Positions 53,622 through 63,658 are shown, counted from the stretch's first letter. The stretch is 64,000 nt of DNA from Mucilaginibacter sp. PAMC 26640 (GCA_001596135.1 CP014773.1:4898001-4962000), one strand, 5' to 3'. Made by a program: numbers and translations. Notes: a model not told the origin generated them from the sequence alone.

Positions 53622-54872
53622 TTAGTCTAATAATAATTGGTCTTCCTCATCGCCCAGGCTTAACTGGATCACGTCCGAACCTGCAATACCTTCAATAGAA
53701 CCTTTAATGTGAGCGGCATTCAGCAGCACTTTTTCAAGTTGCTTTTCCCGTGCCTTCCATAATTTCTCCATTGCATCACGCTCTTTTTGGATAGACACCC
53801 GCATACTCATATACCCCTCGCGAATCGCCTTCCACTGTTCGGAGAATTCGCTGCTGGTTAAATAATCATACAGCAGGTGCATCTTATCGCCTTTATTATC
53901 CTGCGCCTTTGCCATATTGGCCAGCTTTACAACGCCATCCCTCAGGATGTAGGATACCGCTTTCACCTCGTCAAAGCTGCAGATCCACACGCCGTCTTTT
54001 TCACCAAAGCATTCCATTCCCTTCGGATAGCATTGCGTTACAATAACCGCCACATCCACATTCATGGCGCGCATATCTTTTTTCAGCTTATCTATCCAAT
54101 CGCCCCCGAAAGCCGAAGTGCGTTTACTTTCATATATGATCCGCCCACATTCCTGCCCAAACTGGTTACGCACGGTTTGCACACAATCTGCACCGCGTAC
54201 GCCTTTGCCTACTTCGCTGATCATATCAAAAGGGAAATACTGGCGCAGCAATTCTTCCAGGATCAGCTCCTGCGCTTCGCCCTGTAACTGCATCGAGCCT
54301 TGCTCGGCACGGCGTTTCATCTCATCAACCAGGCGTTTCTGATCGTCCAGTTGTTTTTCCATTTCTTTTACCTTGAGTTGGTGCTCGGTATCTTTAATGG
54401 CATATTTTTCTATCTCCTGCTTGCGGATCTGCTCTGCCAATTCGGCCCGCTGTTCCTGCATTTTGCGCTGCATGGAAATCTCCATTTCCTCTTCCTTTTG
54501 CTTAAGGGATTGCTCGCGCTGTAAAAACTCAAGTTCTTTCTGGCGCGATTCTTTCAGCTTTTCGGCGCTTGCGTTGACCGAATTCTGCAGCATCAGCAAC
54601 TGATTTTCAAAATCGGAGGCGATAGATTTGCGCAGATTTTCTTCGAGCGTTAGTTGCAGTGCTTTTTTTTCGCCGGCAAGGCGCTGCTCAAACTGCTGCT
54701 GCTGTATTTTTTCACGATTGGAAAAATCGTCTTCTTTTTTGCGGTATTCTTCTTCTTTCTGGCGGGTATAATCCTGCATCTTCAGCCTGAGCTGCTGCTT
54801 GTATTCCTCGGCCATTACTTCCTCAATAGGGAAACCATGTCCGCAGCTGGGGCACTTCACTTCTGTAGCCAT
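53622..54872 (-). CDS. DUF2130 coiled-coil protein
   Basis: 416 aa. An N-terminal CxxC knuckle (VKCPSCGHGFPIEE), a long coiled coil (~30-200, rich in Glu, Gln, Lys), then the DUF2130 domain (~200-340: GADCVQTVRNQFGQECGRI, YESKRTSAFGGDWIDKLK, DVAVIVTQCYPK). The domain resembles PD-(D/E)xK nucleases (E-x-K in YESKRT). Function unproven, possibly DNA-related. It sits next to ssb, which fits but does not prove this. Confidence 0.9.
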   Translation of the reverse strand: MATEVKCPSCGHGFPIEEVMAEEYKQQLRLKMQDYTRQKEEEYRKKEDDFSNREKIQQQQFEQRLAGEKKALQLTLEENLRKSIASDFENQLLMLQNSVNASAEKLKESRQKELEFLQREQSLKQKEEEMEISMQRKMQEQRAELAEQIRKQEIEKYAIKDTEHQLKVKEMEKQLDDQKRLVDEMKRRAEQGSMQLQGEAQELILEELLRQYFPFDMISEVGKGVRGADCVQTVRNQFGQECGRIIYESKRTSAFGGDWIDKLKKDMRAMNVDVAVIVTQCYPKGMECFGEKDGVWICSFDEVKAVSYILRDGVVKLANMAKAQDNKGDKMHLLYDYLTSSEFSEQWKAIREGYMSMRVSIQKERDAMEKLWKAREKQLEKVLLNAAHIKGSIEGIAGSDVIQLSLGDEEDQLLLD

Positions 54873-55039
54873 AGATCAAAGATAAAGAGATTTTAGGATA
54901 GCAACGAAACGGAAATCCGCCTGATCATTATCGAGTAATTACTAATTGGATCGAGTGATGCGAATTGCATGAATTTAAATCTAACCGATCAGCCGGTCAG
55001 TTTTAAGAGTATTAGGTTAATTCTAAGAGTTGGAGCTGA

Positions 55040-56680
55040 TTAAAAATCGTGATACAGATTCCGGAAGGTGGTTCTTATGCCAAAAGTTAGCACCGCGTTT
55101 TTTTTGTCGCCCAGGGCATTCTTTTCCGATCGGTACAAACCACCCAGTTCCAGGCGCAGGTTGTATTTAGGATTGATGAGGTATGATACCGTGCCTTCAC
55201 CGTAATACCTGTTGGTAGCGACGCCCTGGCCAACTGCCGACCCTGTGTTGGTAGGGATATACGGCAGGTTAATATTTTTACCGTTATTTTCTCCGGTTGC
55301 ATCCAGGCCGTATTTCGCGTAGCTTAACTCACCCTGTAAATCAAACCTGCCGATAGTGTAATTCACCAAGCCGACAAGTTCATTAAGATTGGCGCCCAAA
55401 GGATGTGCAAGCGCATCGCCATAAAAAGTATAACTGTTTAATGCATAAGCATCAGAATAGGTATAGGGTTTAACCGTATTATATTCTACGAGGTAGCTCA
55501 GGTTCTTCACGCCGCCAACATCTCCGCCTCTTACGCCTACCTGGTAACCGCTGCTGCTTTTTGAGGCGCCGGCAGTTTGTTTCTGGTTATCCAGCACCAG
55601 TTGGGCATATACAGCATTCTTATCGAGGAATTTGTACTTACCGGTAAAACCGAACAGCACATTATCCGGAACCGAAGCTGGTCCGTTATTGCTGGTAAAG
55701 AAAAGTGGATTGATTAAGTTTACATCAAAACCTCTGCGGTTACCAGCATTGTCTGCCTCAGCGTAAACAACCGAATTAAAGAAGCCCAGCGACAGGCTGT
55801 TGGTTGCATTCCAGTCGATGTAGTGGTAAAAGGCATATTTACGGCGGTTGCTACCCAGGTCGTCAAACTTAGGGGCTTTAATATCCTGCAGATAGGTCCA
55901 CATCATCATATACTGAACAGGCCCTACATTAGCCGTTACGCGAACAAGAGGATAATTGGCTGCAAAATCAGACAAAAGCAGGGAGCGATAACCATCTCCG
56001 ATAAAGGTTTTGTCCTGGCCCAGTGTGAAATTTAAATATTTGTTGGGTGTGTATGATAACAAGGCCGTAACGTATGAATAGTCCTTTTGCGGCTTGCCAA
56101 AACTGCGGTCATAAGCCAGCCCGGGAACAATGCCACTTGCACTTATATAATCATTGTAATAGGACGGAAATACGGCCTGATTCTCGTAACCACTCGTATA
56201 AAAAGAAAAGTTATCGCCAATAGTTCCACCTACCTGGAAGCCACGCGTATTAATACCCAAATGGGTATTAACCCCAAAGCCTACGGGTTTAAAGGCTGCC
56301 GGGGTAGTGGCCTTGTTTTTCAAGTCGCCAGCAAAATTATTATCGATTAATATATCAGCATAAAAGGTGTAACCTTTGGCTTTTACATCTACCAAATGCT
56401 CGTTTAGTAATTTACGCAAAAACCAGTTTTGGCGGGTAGTATCTACGCCCACACTCATCAGTTCGTTATACCTGCTGTTTAGTGCTGTGTCTATCAAAAA
56501 AGGGCGCAGCGCAGTGTGCATGCTGTTACTTTTTGAGTATACCTGCCCGTTGAATTTTTGGTAAAACTGGTACGATTGCGGCAAATAAACCGACTGGGCC
56601 CTGGTAACCCCTGCACAAAGCAACATGAAACCGGCTATAAGTAAGGTCTTTGCTGACGATGGTAGTAAGTGTTTTTGCAT
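55040..56680 (-). CDS. RemB/Wzi-like outer-membrane barrel protein
   Basis: 546 aa with a signal peptide ending near GVTRAQ. The motif LNFTLGQDKTFIGDGYRSLL followed by LSDFAANYPLVRV is shared by gliding-motility RemB and capsule-assembly Wzi-like proteins. Repeated beta-strands and a C-terminal aromatic (TTFRNLYHDF) indicate an outer-membrane barrel. RemB affects gliding in Flavobacterium; a role in polysaccharide attachment is the alternative. It is divergent from the GT117 gene. Confidence 0.78.
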   Translation of the reverse strand: MQKHLLPSSAKTLLIAGFMLLCAGVTRAQSVYLPQSYQFYQKFNGQVYSKSNSMHTALRPFLIDTALNSRYNELMSVGVDTTRQNWFLRKLLNEHLVDVKAKGYTFYADILIDNNFAGDLKNKATTPAAFKPVGFGVNTHLGINTRGFQVGGTIGDNFSFYTSGYENQAVFPSYYNDYISASGIVPGLAYDRSFGKPQKDYSYVTALLSYTPNKYLNFTLGQDKTFIGDGYRSLLLSDFAANYPLVRVTANVGPVQYMMMWTYLQDIKAPKFDDLGSNRRKYAFYHYIDWNATNSLSLGFFNSVVYAEADNAGNRRGFDVNLINPLFFTSNNGPASVPDNVLFGFTGKYKFLDKNAVYAQLVLDNQKQTAGASKSSSGYQVGVRGGDVGGVKNLSYLVEYNTVKPYTYSDAYALNSYTFYGDALAHPLGANLNELVGLVNYTIGRFDLQGELSYAKYGLDATGENNGKNINLPYIPTNTGSAVGQGVATNRYYGEGTVSYLINPKYNLRLELGGLYRSEKNALGDKKNAVLTFGIRTTFRNLYHDF

Positions 56681-56978
56681 CGGAACAAATTAAGTATTAT
56701 TTATTGTAAGATTAAAATGCATCGGCCATTTAAATGCCGGGACAATGCGGATGTCAAATTTTGAGCAACCGGATTCGGTTGTGAGATGATCAATCAAGGT
56801 GATTCCACCATTTTGTGAAACGATACCGCCCTGTGATGACTCAGGAAGTTGAAAAAAGGTTAACACAAATAATCGTCATCCGGTTAGCTGCTGTTAAAAT
56901 TTGTTAAGCCAATACTTAATTATAAAATAAAACATATAATTACTGATATTTGCGCAGCTCATCAGCTACTCTTAGTAC

Positions 56979-59900
56979 ATGCAATACAATAAAATCAACA
57001 ACCTTTTAGGCTGGCTTTGCTTTGTTATAGCCTCTACCACCTACATTTTAACTTTAGAACCATCCGTTAGCTTTTGGGATTGCGGTGAATTTATTTCCTG
57101 TGCATTCCGCTTACAGGTATCGCACCAGCCGGGCTATCCAATGTTTGCCATGCTGGGCAAGGTATTCTCTTTACTATCATTCGGTAACAATGCAAAAGTG
57201 CCTTACTTTACCAATATGCTGTCGGCTATTGCCAGTGGCGCAACGGTAATGTTTTTGTTTTGGACCATTACCGCAATGGCCAAAAAGTTGGTCAACAACC
57301 GCGAAAAGGATTTCGGGGATGCTAAAGTTTACCTTATCATGGGCGCCGGCCTAGTTGGTGCGCTTGCCTTTACTTATACCGATACCTTTTGGTTTTCGGC
57401 TGTTGAAACTATTGTATTTGCGCTTTCCTCGCTTTGTATCGCCACTATTTTTTGGGCTATATTGAAATGGGATGCCCATGCAGATGAGCCCGGTGCCGAT
57501 AAATGGATAATCTTTATTGCCTATGTATTAGGCTTATCCATCGGTATCCACCTGCTAAATTTATTAACTATCCCGGCAATTGCGCTGGTTTATTACTTCC
57601 GCCGCACTAAAAAAGTTACTACCCAAAGCGCATTGGTGGCTTTCCTGATCAGCGTTGTTATTTTGGGTGTGGTACAATACGGCATCCGGGGTTACACGGT
57701 TAAATTTGCCGCCCTGTTCGATCTGTTTTTTGTAAACACACTTGGTATGGGCTTTGGTACCGGTGCAATTTTCTTTTTACTGCTGCTTATCGGCCTGATC
57801 GTTTTCGGAATCGTTTACAGCATCCGTAAGCAAAAGCCGGTACTCAACCTTATTATGCTTTGCGTGGCTTTTATCTACTTCGGTTATGGCTCGTTCGCTT
57901 ACATTCCAATCCGTGCCACGGCCAACCCTGATTTAAATAACTCGCATCCGGATAATGCCTTTACCATGTATGGTTATTTAAACCGCATCCAGTATGGTGA
58001 AAACCCGCTTATAACCGGCCAGTATTATGATGCGCAGGTTACAGACCAAACCGAAGGTAATACCATTTACTGTAAAGGAGCTACTAAATACGAGGTAGCA
58101 GGCAAACGTCCAAACTACGTTTATGATCATACTACCTTTCTGCCGCGCATGTACAGCACAGATGCGCAGGACGTGAACTTTTACAAGCAATGGCTGGATA
58201 TCCCCGAAGGGCAAAAACCAACCTTTGCGGATAATATGAAATGGATGTTCAGCTGGCAAATTTACCAGATGTACGCCCGTTACTTTTTATGGAACTTTGT
58301 TGGCCGCTACAACGACCAGGACGGTCAAACGAGTACCGAAGGCATTGATGGTAACTGGACTAGCGGCTGGCGCGATGGTGGCAAACACCTGCCACAATCG
58401 TTATTGCACGACCCAAGTTACACCCCGCTTTACGCCCTTCCTTTTGTTTTGGGCCTCATTGGAATGGTTTACCAGTTCCAATACAAAAAACGTGACGCCC
58501 TTATTATTACCCTGCTGTGGTTCTTCACCGGCCTGGCCGTGGTACTGTACGTTAACCAGGCAAATGTGCAGCCCCGGGAAAGGGATTATTCATACGTGGG
58601 ATCGTTCTATGCCTTCGCTATCTGGATAGGACTGGCCGTGATTGCCATCGCAGACCTGATGAGCAAGAAGCTTAACACCCGCACCGCTGCGCTTATTGCT
58701 ACCGTAATTTGCCTTTTTGCCGCCCCAGTGCTGATGGCCAAACAGGAATGGCGCGGACATGACCGATCTACCAAAATGACGCCGCATGATATGGCTTACA
58801 ACTACCTCATCTCCTGCCCGCCCAATGCCATTTTGTTTACTTATGGCGATAATGATACTTACTCATTGTGGTACGACCAGGAAGTTGAAGGGATACGCCC
58901 GGATGTACGCATTGTTAACCTGAGCCTGTTCACCGGCGACTGGTATATTCGCCAGATGCAAAAGCCGATGAATCAAAGTGCGCCGCTGCCAATCACCATG
59001 CCTTTTGACAAGTATAAAGAAGGTGTGCGTGATGTGATCTATTACAGCGACAGCAAAATACCGGGCTACACCAGCATTAAAGATGTTTTCGATTTCATTA
59101 CATCTGATGACAAAAATATGCAGGGCCAAAGCCAGGGTGGAGAATTTTTAAACTACTTGCCAACCAAAAGCTTTAAACTGGATGTAGATGTAAATGATGT
59201 GATGAAAAACCATGTGATAACGCCCGAACAGCACAGCAAACTGGCTAAAACCATGGAGTGGAAATACACATCCAATTACGTTACTAAAGAGAACCTGGCC
59301 ATTTTTGATATCCTTGCACATAACAACTGGAAAAGGCCTATCTGCTTTACTACCACTATTGGTAACGAGAACCTGATAGGTTTGCAACCCTATCTGTACA
59401 AAGAAGGGTTCACTTACCGGTTATTGCCATTGCAATCAGATACCGCAAATCACGACCAACTGGGCAAGGTGAACACTGCGGTAATGTATGATAACGTAAT
59501 GAACAAGTTCAAGTTTGGCAACTATAAAACAGCCAGGTACCTGGATCATGAATCTGTAAATATGTTTTACCCGGTAATGGTAACTACCTTTTTAGAACTC
59601 GCCCAAAGCCTGGAAGCCGAAGGCAAAGGTGAACTAGCTTTAAAGGTATTGCATAAGTATGATGCAGAATTACCCGACTTGAACCCGTACATTGATGTGG
59701 AAGGACGCAAAATGTATATGGCAGCCATAGCCTACCGACTAGGCGATATCACGTTAGGCAACAAGATCACCAATACAATTAACAAATACCTGAAAGACCA
59801 GCTGGATTTTAACTACAATAACCTTAAGGAAAATCAGGCGTTGTTAAACCAGCGTGATGTACAAATCAGCTTGCAAGTGCTTAATGGCCTGATAGAATAT

Positions 59901-59999
59901 ACCCAAATGGGCCACCAGGATGCGCTAAGCAAAACTTTAGCGGCGGAATTGAAGGACTACGGAACAAAATTCGCCCCGATAATGAGCCGCGGCCAGTAA
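56979..59999 (+). CDS. DUF2723 membrane glycosyltransferase (GT117-type)
   Basis: 1006 aa. About twelve membrane helices fill residues ~8-600; the DUF2723 signature PSVSFWDCGEFISCAFRLQ and HQPGYPMFAMLGKVF lies at ~28-62. A C-terminal soluble domain (~600-1006) contains LFTYGDNDTYSLWYDQEVEG. These proteins are thought to transfer sugars to proteins or lipids across the membrane in Bacteroidota, a GT-C-like role. A strong terminator follows; single-gene unit. Confidence 0.9.
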   Translation: MQYNKINNLLGWLCFVIASTTYILTLEPSVSFWDCGEFISCAFRLQVSHQPGYPMFAMLGKVFSLLSFGNNAKVPYFTNMLSAIASGATVMFLFWTITAMAKKLVNNREKDFGDAKVYLIMGAGLVGALAFTYTDTFWFSAVETIVFALSSLCIATIFWAILKWDAHADEPGADKWIIFIAYVLGLSIGIHLLNLLTIPAIALVYYFRRTKKVTTQSALVAFLISVVILGVVQYGIRGYTVKFAALFDLFFVNTLGMGFGTGAIFFLLLLIGLIVFGIVYSIRKQKPVLNLIMLCVAFIYFGYGSFAYIPIRATANPDLNNSHPDNAFTMYGYLNRIQYGENPLITGQYYDAQVTDQTEGNTIYCKGATKYEVAGKRPNYVYDHTTFLPRMYSTDAQDVNFYKQWLDIPEGQKPTFADNMKWMFSWQIYQMYARYFLWNFVGRYNDQDGQTSTEGIDGNWTSGWRDGGKHLPQSLLHDPSYTPLYALPFVLGLIGMVYQFQYKKRDALIITLLWFFTGLAVVLYVNQANVQPRERDYSYVGSFYAFAIWIGLAVIAIADLMSKKLNTRTAALIATVICLFAAPVLMAKQEWRGHDRSTKMTPHDMAYNYLISCPPNAILFTYGDNDTYSLWYDQEVEGIRPDVRIVNLSLFTGDWYIRQMQKPMNQSAPLPITMPFDKYKEGVRDVIYYSDSKIPGYTSIKDVFDFITSDDKNMQGQSQGGEFLNYLPTKSFKLDVDVNDVMKNHVITPEQHSKLAKTMEWKYTSNYVTKENLAIFDILAHNNWKRPICFTTTIGNENLIGLQPYLYKEGFTYRLLPLQSDTANHDQLGKVNTAVMYDNVMNKFKFGNYKTARYLDHESVNMFYPVMVTTFLELAQSLEAEGKGELALKVLHKYDAELPDLNPYIDVEGRKMYMAAIAYRLGDITLGNKITNTINKYLKDQLDFNYNNLKENQALLNQRDVQISLQVLNGLIEYTQMGHQDALSKTLAAELKDYGTKFAPIMSRGQ

Positions 60000-60014
60000 G
60001 TGGTCACGCCAAAG

Positions 60015-60052
60015 AAAAAAGCCATCTCTTTTAAGAAAGGATGGCTTTTTTT
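60015..60052 (+). terminator. Intrinsic terminator of the GT117 gene
   Basis: AAAAAAGCCATC (60015-60026) pairs with GATGGCTTTTTT (60040-60051), 13-nt loop, running into T-rich sequence. It is 16 bp after the stop. Confidence 0.88.
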
Positions 60053-60277
60053 ATGGTGTTGGTATTTATTTGGGTCTTAAATAGAGTGCGGTATCCTTCA
60101 AATCGTGATTGATGATTTTAATTCATGTAGCAGAAAGTTACAGCACACTACCTCTACAGATCGCACCATTTCGCTTGCTGAGCTCCAGGGTGCGCAAACC
60201 TTTAGTGGATTTCCATTTGCCTGCTCTGGTGCCTTGAGAAGTTTGATTTACATGATCAGTCCACATTGGTTGGCCTC

Positions 60278-60610
60278 TCAATCGGAGAAAATACTAATAA
60301 GTACCTTTGATACTTTGCTCCTGATCACACTATTTACAGAACCTATTTTGCGCAATATGATGCTTTTATCTGCGGTGAACATTCGTGTTGGTCGTATGTA
60401 TGATGACACTGGTAAACTTCCGGCTTCAAAATCTGCGGAAGTCAAATGAATGGCGTATAAATCCGCACTATTTTGACTTGTAATCTGACATAGGATGATG
60501 TCATTACCGGGAAGATCTGCTAAGACCAAAGCTGGACGCTTCTTTGAGCCTGACAAATCGGAAAAGGGAAATGGAATAACTATAACATCCTCTTTTACAA
60601 ATTTTGCCAT
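60278..60610 (-). CDS. MazF/PemK-family endoribonuclease toxin
   Basis: 110 aa. DVIVIPFPFSDLSGSKKRPALVL is the MazF/PemK start, followed by ILCQITSQ and YIRPTRMFTADKSII, a full-length compact beta-barrel toxin. It cleaves RNA when free of the antitoxin. Its start overlaps the 3' end of the antitoxin gene by 16 bp. The opposite strand holds a 114-codon frame that I treat as a shadow. Confidence 0.88.
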   Translation of the reverse strand: MAKFVKEDVIVIPFPFSDLSGSKKRPALVLADLPGNDIILCQITSQNSADLYAIHLTSADFEAGSLPVSSYIRPTRMFTADKSIILRKIGSVNSVIRSKVSKVLISIFSD

Positions 60611-60813
60611 GCAGTATCTTCTTCTGGTTTAAGCCAATCTTCTGCTAAAATCTTTTCACTGGCAAAATGAGTTAATGTTGGTTCGTTAGCAAGATCTATT
60701 ATTTGAGTCTCCGCTAAAGTAAACGCGATAACCTCTACCTGCTGGCCAATAAAATCTTCAGGAACATCTATTGATATCGTTTTACCTAGCGGCTTTACAA
60801 TCGTTCTTACCAT
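60595..60813 (-). CDS. MazE-like antitoxin
   Basis: 72 aa started at the ATG at 60813; a TTG two codons earlier was not used. The N-terminal half (RTIVKPLGKTISIDVPEDF, then GQQVEVIAF) resembles an AbrB-like swapped-hairpin element, and the acidic C-terminus (ILAEDWLKPEEDTAWQNL) is typical of toxin-binding tails. The position upstream of mazF with a 16-bp overlap supports the call. Likely autoregulator of the pair. Confidence 0.75.
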   Translation of the reverse strand: MVRTIVKPLGKTISIDVPEDFIGQQVEVIAFTLAETQIIDLANEPTLTHFASEKILAEDWLKPEEDTAWQNL

Positions 60814-61072
60814 AATCAAAAATACAATTTTAACAAAGGTTTTTTATATGATATAACTTATTACAGGCAAATCAATTAAATTTCAGCGAAAGTAGATAAA
60901 CTTAATTTTACCAATTGCCGAAATCTCTTTTTTGTTAAAAAGATAAACAATTAGAGACCCTTTTTGCAATGTTGCTTCTCTTGTAAATTTGCGTGAACCT
61001 ATTCAGCAATTGCCTTTTAAATTTTCAAATCCTGCTTAACTTCAATAGGTTTGTAAGTAAACGCCCAACATC

Positions 61073-61849
61073 ATGCCCGAATTGCCCGATCTGCAAGTCT
61101 TCAGCCGAAACCTCGATAAAAATCTGGCGGGTAAAACCGTTAAAGAAATTATCGTTCATAACGCTAAAAAATTAAACGTCAGTGAGAAAGAATTACAGAA
61201 TAAGCTAGAGAAACAGAAGCTAAAACATGTTTACCGGGATGGTAAAGAACTCTACCTCAAATTCAGCACCGGCGATATATTGGCCCTGCACCTGATGCTG
61301 CACGGAAAGCTATTTTTGTTTGAAGGTGAAAATACCAACAAGTACAGTATTTTAGAACTGGTATTCGCAGATAACACCGGCCTGGTATTAACCGACTTCC
61401 AAAAGGCCGCCACGCCTACCCTCAACCCAGAAGAAAAAACAGCCCCGGACGCTGTAGATAAAAAAGCGAATTTTGCTTATCTGAAAGAAAAGCTGGGCAA
61501 GACCAAAACCAACGTAAAAACCCTTTTACTGGATCAAAGGGTTATCCGCGGTATTGGGAATGCATATGCCGATGAAATTTTATGGGATGCCAGAATTTCC
61601 CCATTCTCCACTAGTAATAAAATCCCCGAAGCGAAGGTTAAAGACCTGGTGAAATCGATCCGTTCGGTTTTGGAAAATGCCGAAAAGCAGATATTAAAGT
61701 CGAACCCAGATATTATTAACAGGGAGGTACGTGATTTTATGAAGATCCATCATGTAAAGCAGGAAGAAAGCCCAACGGGATCGGAAATTTTAATTAAAGC
61801 GGGCAGCCGTAAAACTTACTACACGGAAGAACAGGTGCTGTTTGAATAG
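61073..61849 (+). CDS. Fpg/Nei-family DNA glycosylase without zinc-finger cysteines
   Basis: 258 aa. The mature start MPELPDLQ keeps Pro2 and Glu3. The H2TH region contains LLLDQRVIRGIGNAYADEIL. The C-terminus (GSEILIKAGSRKTYYTEEQ) replaces the four-Cys zinc finger with a Cys-free hairpin that still has the arginine and aromatic residues, like the zincless finger of NEIL1-type enzymes. It probably excises oxidised bases. This is a second, distant family member besides the one at 25896. Confidence 0.88.
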   Translation: MPELPDLQVFSRNLDKNLAGKTVKEIIVHNAKKLNVSEKELQNKLEKQKLKHVYRDGKELYLKFSTGDILALHLMLHGKLFLFEGENTNKYSILELVFADNTGLVLTDFQKAATPTLNPEEKTAPDAVDKKANFAYLKEKLGKTKTNVKTLLLDQRVIRGIGNAYADEILWDARISPFSTSNKIPEAKVKDLVKSIRSVLENAEKQILKSNPDIINREVRDFMKIHHVKQEESPTGSEILIKAGSRKTYYTEEQVLFE

Positions 61850-62019
61850 ATATGCCCCAAACATGTACTAATTAGTATCCAAATCCACGGTTTGGGAAAA
61901 TTGTTCCATGTTAAAAATTTCCATCAATTTTAACTTATACATAAATACGCCCAGAGGTTGTAAGGCACAGCAATTGCAAATCGTTTGTTAACTAAAAGCT
62001 AATTAAATTTCAAACGAAT

Positions 62020-62280
62020 ATGCATTTATTAAGCACAGCTCTACACCTTTTCGTTATTGGAGCAATGGTGGCGTTTATTGTTGGTTGTACGTCTGCCCTA
62101 ACGGGTTCTTATGATCATTGGGGCAACCGCTATGTTTTAAACCCACGCCGCAGCCAGCTAATTCGCCGAAAAGCAGCGCTTGTCCGTAATCACAGCTTGC
62201 AAGGAGCGAATGTTACCCCATACCGTGTAAAAAAGCCAAATAAAAATAGTAGGGTCTTCATTGCGAGAAATGCGGCATAA
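62020..62280 (+). CDS. Small membrane or lipoprotein-like hypothetical protein
   Basis: 86 aa. One hydrophobic N-terminal helix ending IVGC (MHLLSTALHLFVIGAMVAF then IVGC), which could be a lipobox, followed by a basic tail. No family recognised. It lies 47 bp before the DUF2383 gene on the same strand and may share its message. Confidence 0.6.
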   Translation: MHLLSTALHLFVIGAMVAFIVGCTSALTGSYDHWGNRYVLNPRRSQLIRRKAALVRNHSLQGANVTPYRVKKPNKNSRVFIARNAA

Positions 62281-62326
62281 CGTTTGACTTAGTTACCTTA
62301 ATTAAGCAAAACTAAACTAAACTACT

Positions 62327-62815
62327 ATGGGAACATTACAACATATTCAGCACCAAATTTCTGGACTGAATGATCTGATAAAGATCAATAACGATCGTAC
62401 AACCAGCTATCACAAGGCAATTTTGGACACACAGGATGCTAGTTTAAAATCGGTGTTTGAATCATACGCTGACCAAGGCAAAGGTTATGTTAACGAATTG
62501 AACGATTATATTCATCAATTGGGTGGTTCGCCTACCGACGGTACTACATTATCCGGAAAGTTAACACACACCTGGATGGATGTTAAAGCTGCCTTGGGTA
62601 CGCCAAGCAATTTGTCTCTCTTGTCAAACTGCGAACATGCAGAAGATATTGCTAAATCAGCCTATCGCAAAGCATTGGATGATAAAGAAATGATTTGGGA
62701 GGATGAAAAACTAGTGGGGTTATTAAACAACCATTTAGATGGACTGAAAATGGCGCATGATGCAATTAAAGCGCTTCGTGACACGGTTGCATTAAAAGAA
62801 AAACAAGAAGCTTAA
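62327..62815 (+). CDS. DUF2383 four-helix-bundle (PA2169-family) protein
   Basis: 162 aa, all-helical. LNDLIKINNDRTTSYHKAIL, CEHAEDIAKSAYRKAL and NHLDGLKMAHDAIKALRD match the PA2169-family four-helix bundle, related to ferritin-like folds. Metal binding is possible (H and E/D residues in helices) but not proven. It is 2 bp from the next gene, so the two are cotranscribed. Confidence 0.88.
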   Translation: MGTLQHIQHQISGLNDLIKINNDRTTSYHKAILDTQDASLKSVFESYADQGKGYVNELNDYIHQLGGSPTDGTTLSGKLTHTWMDVKAALGTPSNLSLLSNCEHAEDIAKSAYRKALDDKEMIWEDEKLVGLLNNHLDGLKMAHDAIKALRDTVALKEKQEA

Positions 62816-62817
62816 AA

Positions 62818-63141
62818 ATGGATAGTCCCGATCAATCATTTGTAAAAGCCTTCGGCCCCATACATGTACCACACAAGTATGAGGCCGGGGCTTCTTTACA
62901 GGATAATATTGTTTACGCACTTGCCCAGCTGGAGCATGCTACTGCGCCGGAGGTTGCCAATAAGATGGCAGAATTTGAGCCAGCAACTGATTTGGCAATC
63001 CACAAAAAAAACGCCCAGGAGATATTGAGCGAACTATTTGAAAAAGGCCGGATAAAAGGTGATGATAATGCCGAAAATAGAGCTTTTAATCTGAGTAAGA
63101 TCTTAACTCAGAATTCCGGCAAAGCGGATGAATTATTTTAA
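62818..63141 (+). CDS. Small conserved hypothetical protein after DUF2383
   Basis: 107 aa. No signal or membrane segment. Helical pattern with VYALAQLEHATAPEVANKMA and AQEILSELFEKGRIKGDD resembling a winged-helix element. Function unknown. Two bases separate it from the DUF2383 gene, so it is in the same operon. Confidence 0.7.
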   Translation: MDSPDQSFVKAFGPIHVPHKYEAGASLQDNIVYALAQLEHATAPEVANKMAEFEPATDLAIHKKNAQEILSELFEKGRIKGDDNAENRAFNLSKILTQNSGKADELF

Positions 63142-63229
63142 TAATATTAACCGCTTGACTATCGAAGCAAAAGCAGCTATCAGGCGTTAACTAACGGATT
63201 CCAAATATAAATTTAATTCACACCCGGGG

Positions 63230-63619
63230 TTACGGCGCCACCGGGGTAGCGGGTGTGGCAGTCATTACGCTATCTACCACATATTCACTTACTCCCCGCC
63301 ACGGCAAGGTGTGAAGGTACTCCTTGTAATGCAGTTCCAGCACGGCACCGGCGTTATGATTTAGCTTATCAGCTACTTTCTCATCGGTTACCGAAAACAT
63401 AAATTCGTTGGAGGATATATTTCCCTGGGTTTGGCTACGGATGCCACTCTGGATGAGGCGCCCTTCATAGGTTTTAAACAGATAGCCTTTTTTTACGAAA
63501 TAATTCATGGTGCCTGCCTTTGTACCTTCGCCAAAAACAAAGTAGTACCGGTAATAAAAAATACCAATTAAAACTACTAACAGTACTAATCCTATTATCG
63601 TAAATATCCGGCCTTTCAT
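63230..63619 (-). CDS. Single-pass inner-membrane protein, conserved hypothetical
   Basis: 129 aa. N-terminal membrane helix (IFTIIGLVLLVVLIGIFYY), then KGYLFKTYEGRLIQSG and EFMFSVTDEKVADKLNHN, a soluble periplasmic or cytoplasmic domain. Similar short proteins occur in Bacteroidota, without an experimental role known to me. It lies 39 bp downstream of the HAD gene start region's stop on the same strand. Confidence 0.72.
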   Translation of the reverse strand: MKGRIFTIIGLVLLVVLIGIFYYRYYFVFGEGTKAGTMNYFVKKGYLFKTYEGRLIQSGIRSQTQGNISSNEFMFSVTDEKVADKLNHNAGAVLELHYKEYLHTLPWRGVSEYVVDSVMTATPATPVAP

Positions 63620-63658
63620 ATTTTATTGTTGTTTTTGTAAAGCTAACACTTGCCTGCC

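Noticed and set aside
60105-60449. 114-codon plus-strand frame
   Set aside because: It is antisense to the MazF-like gene, which has clear family motifs.
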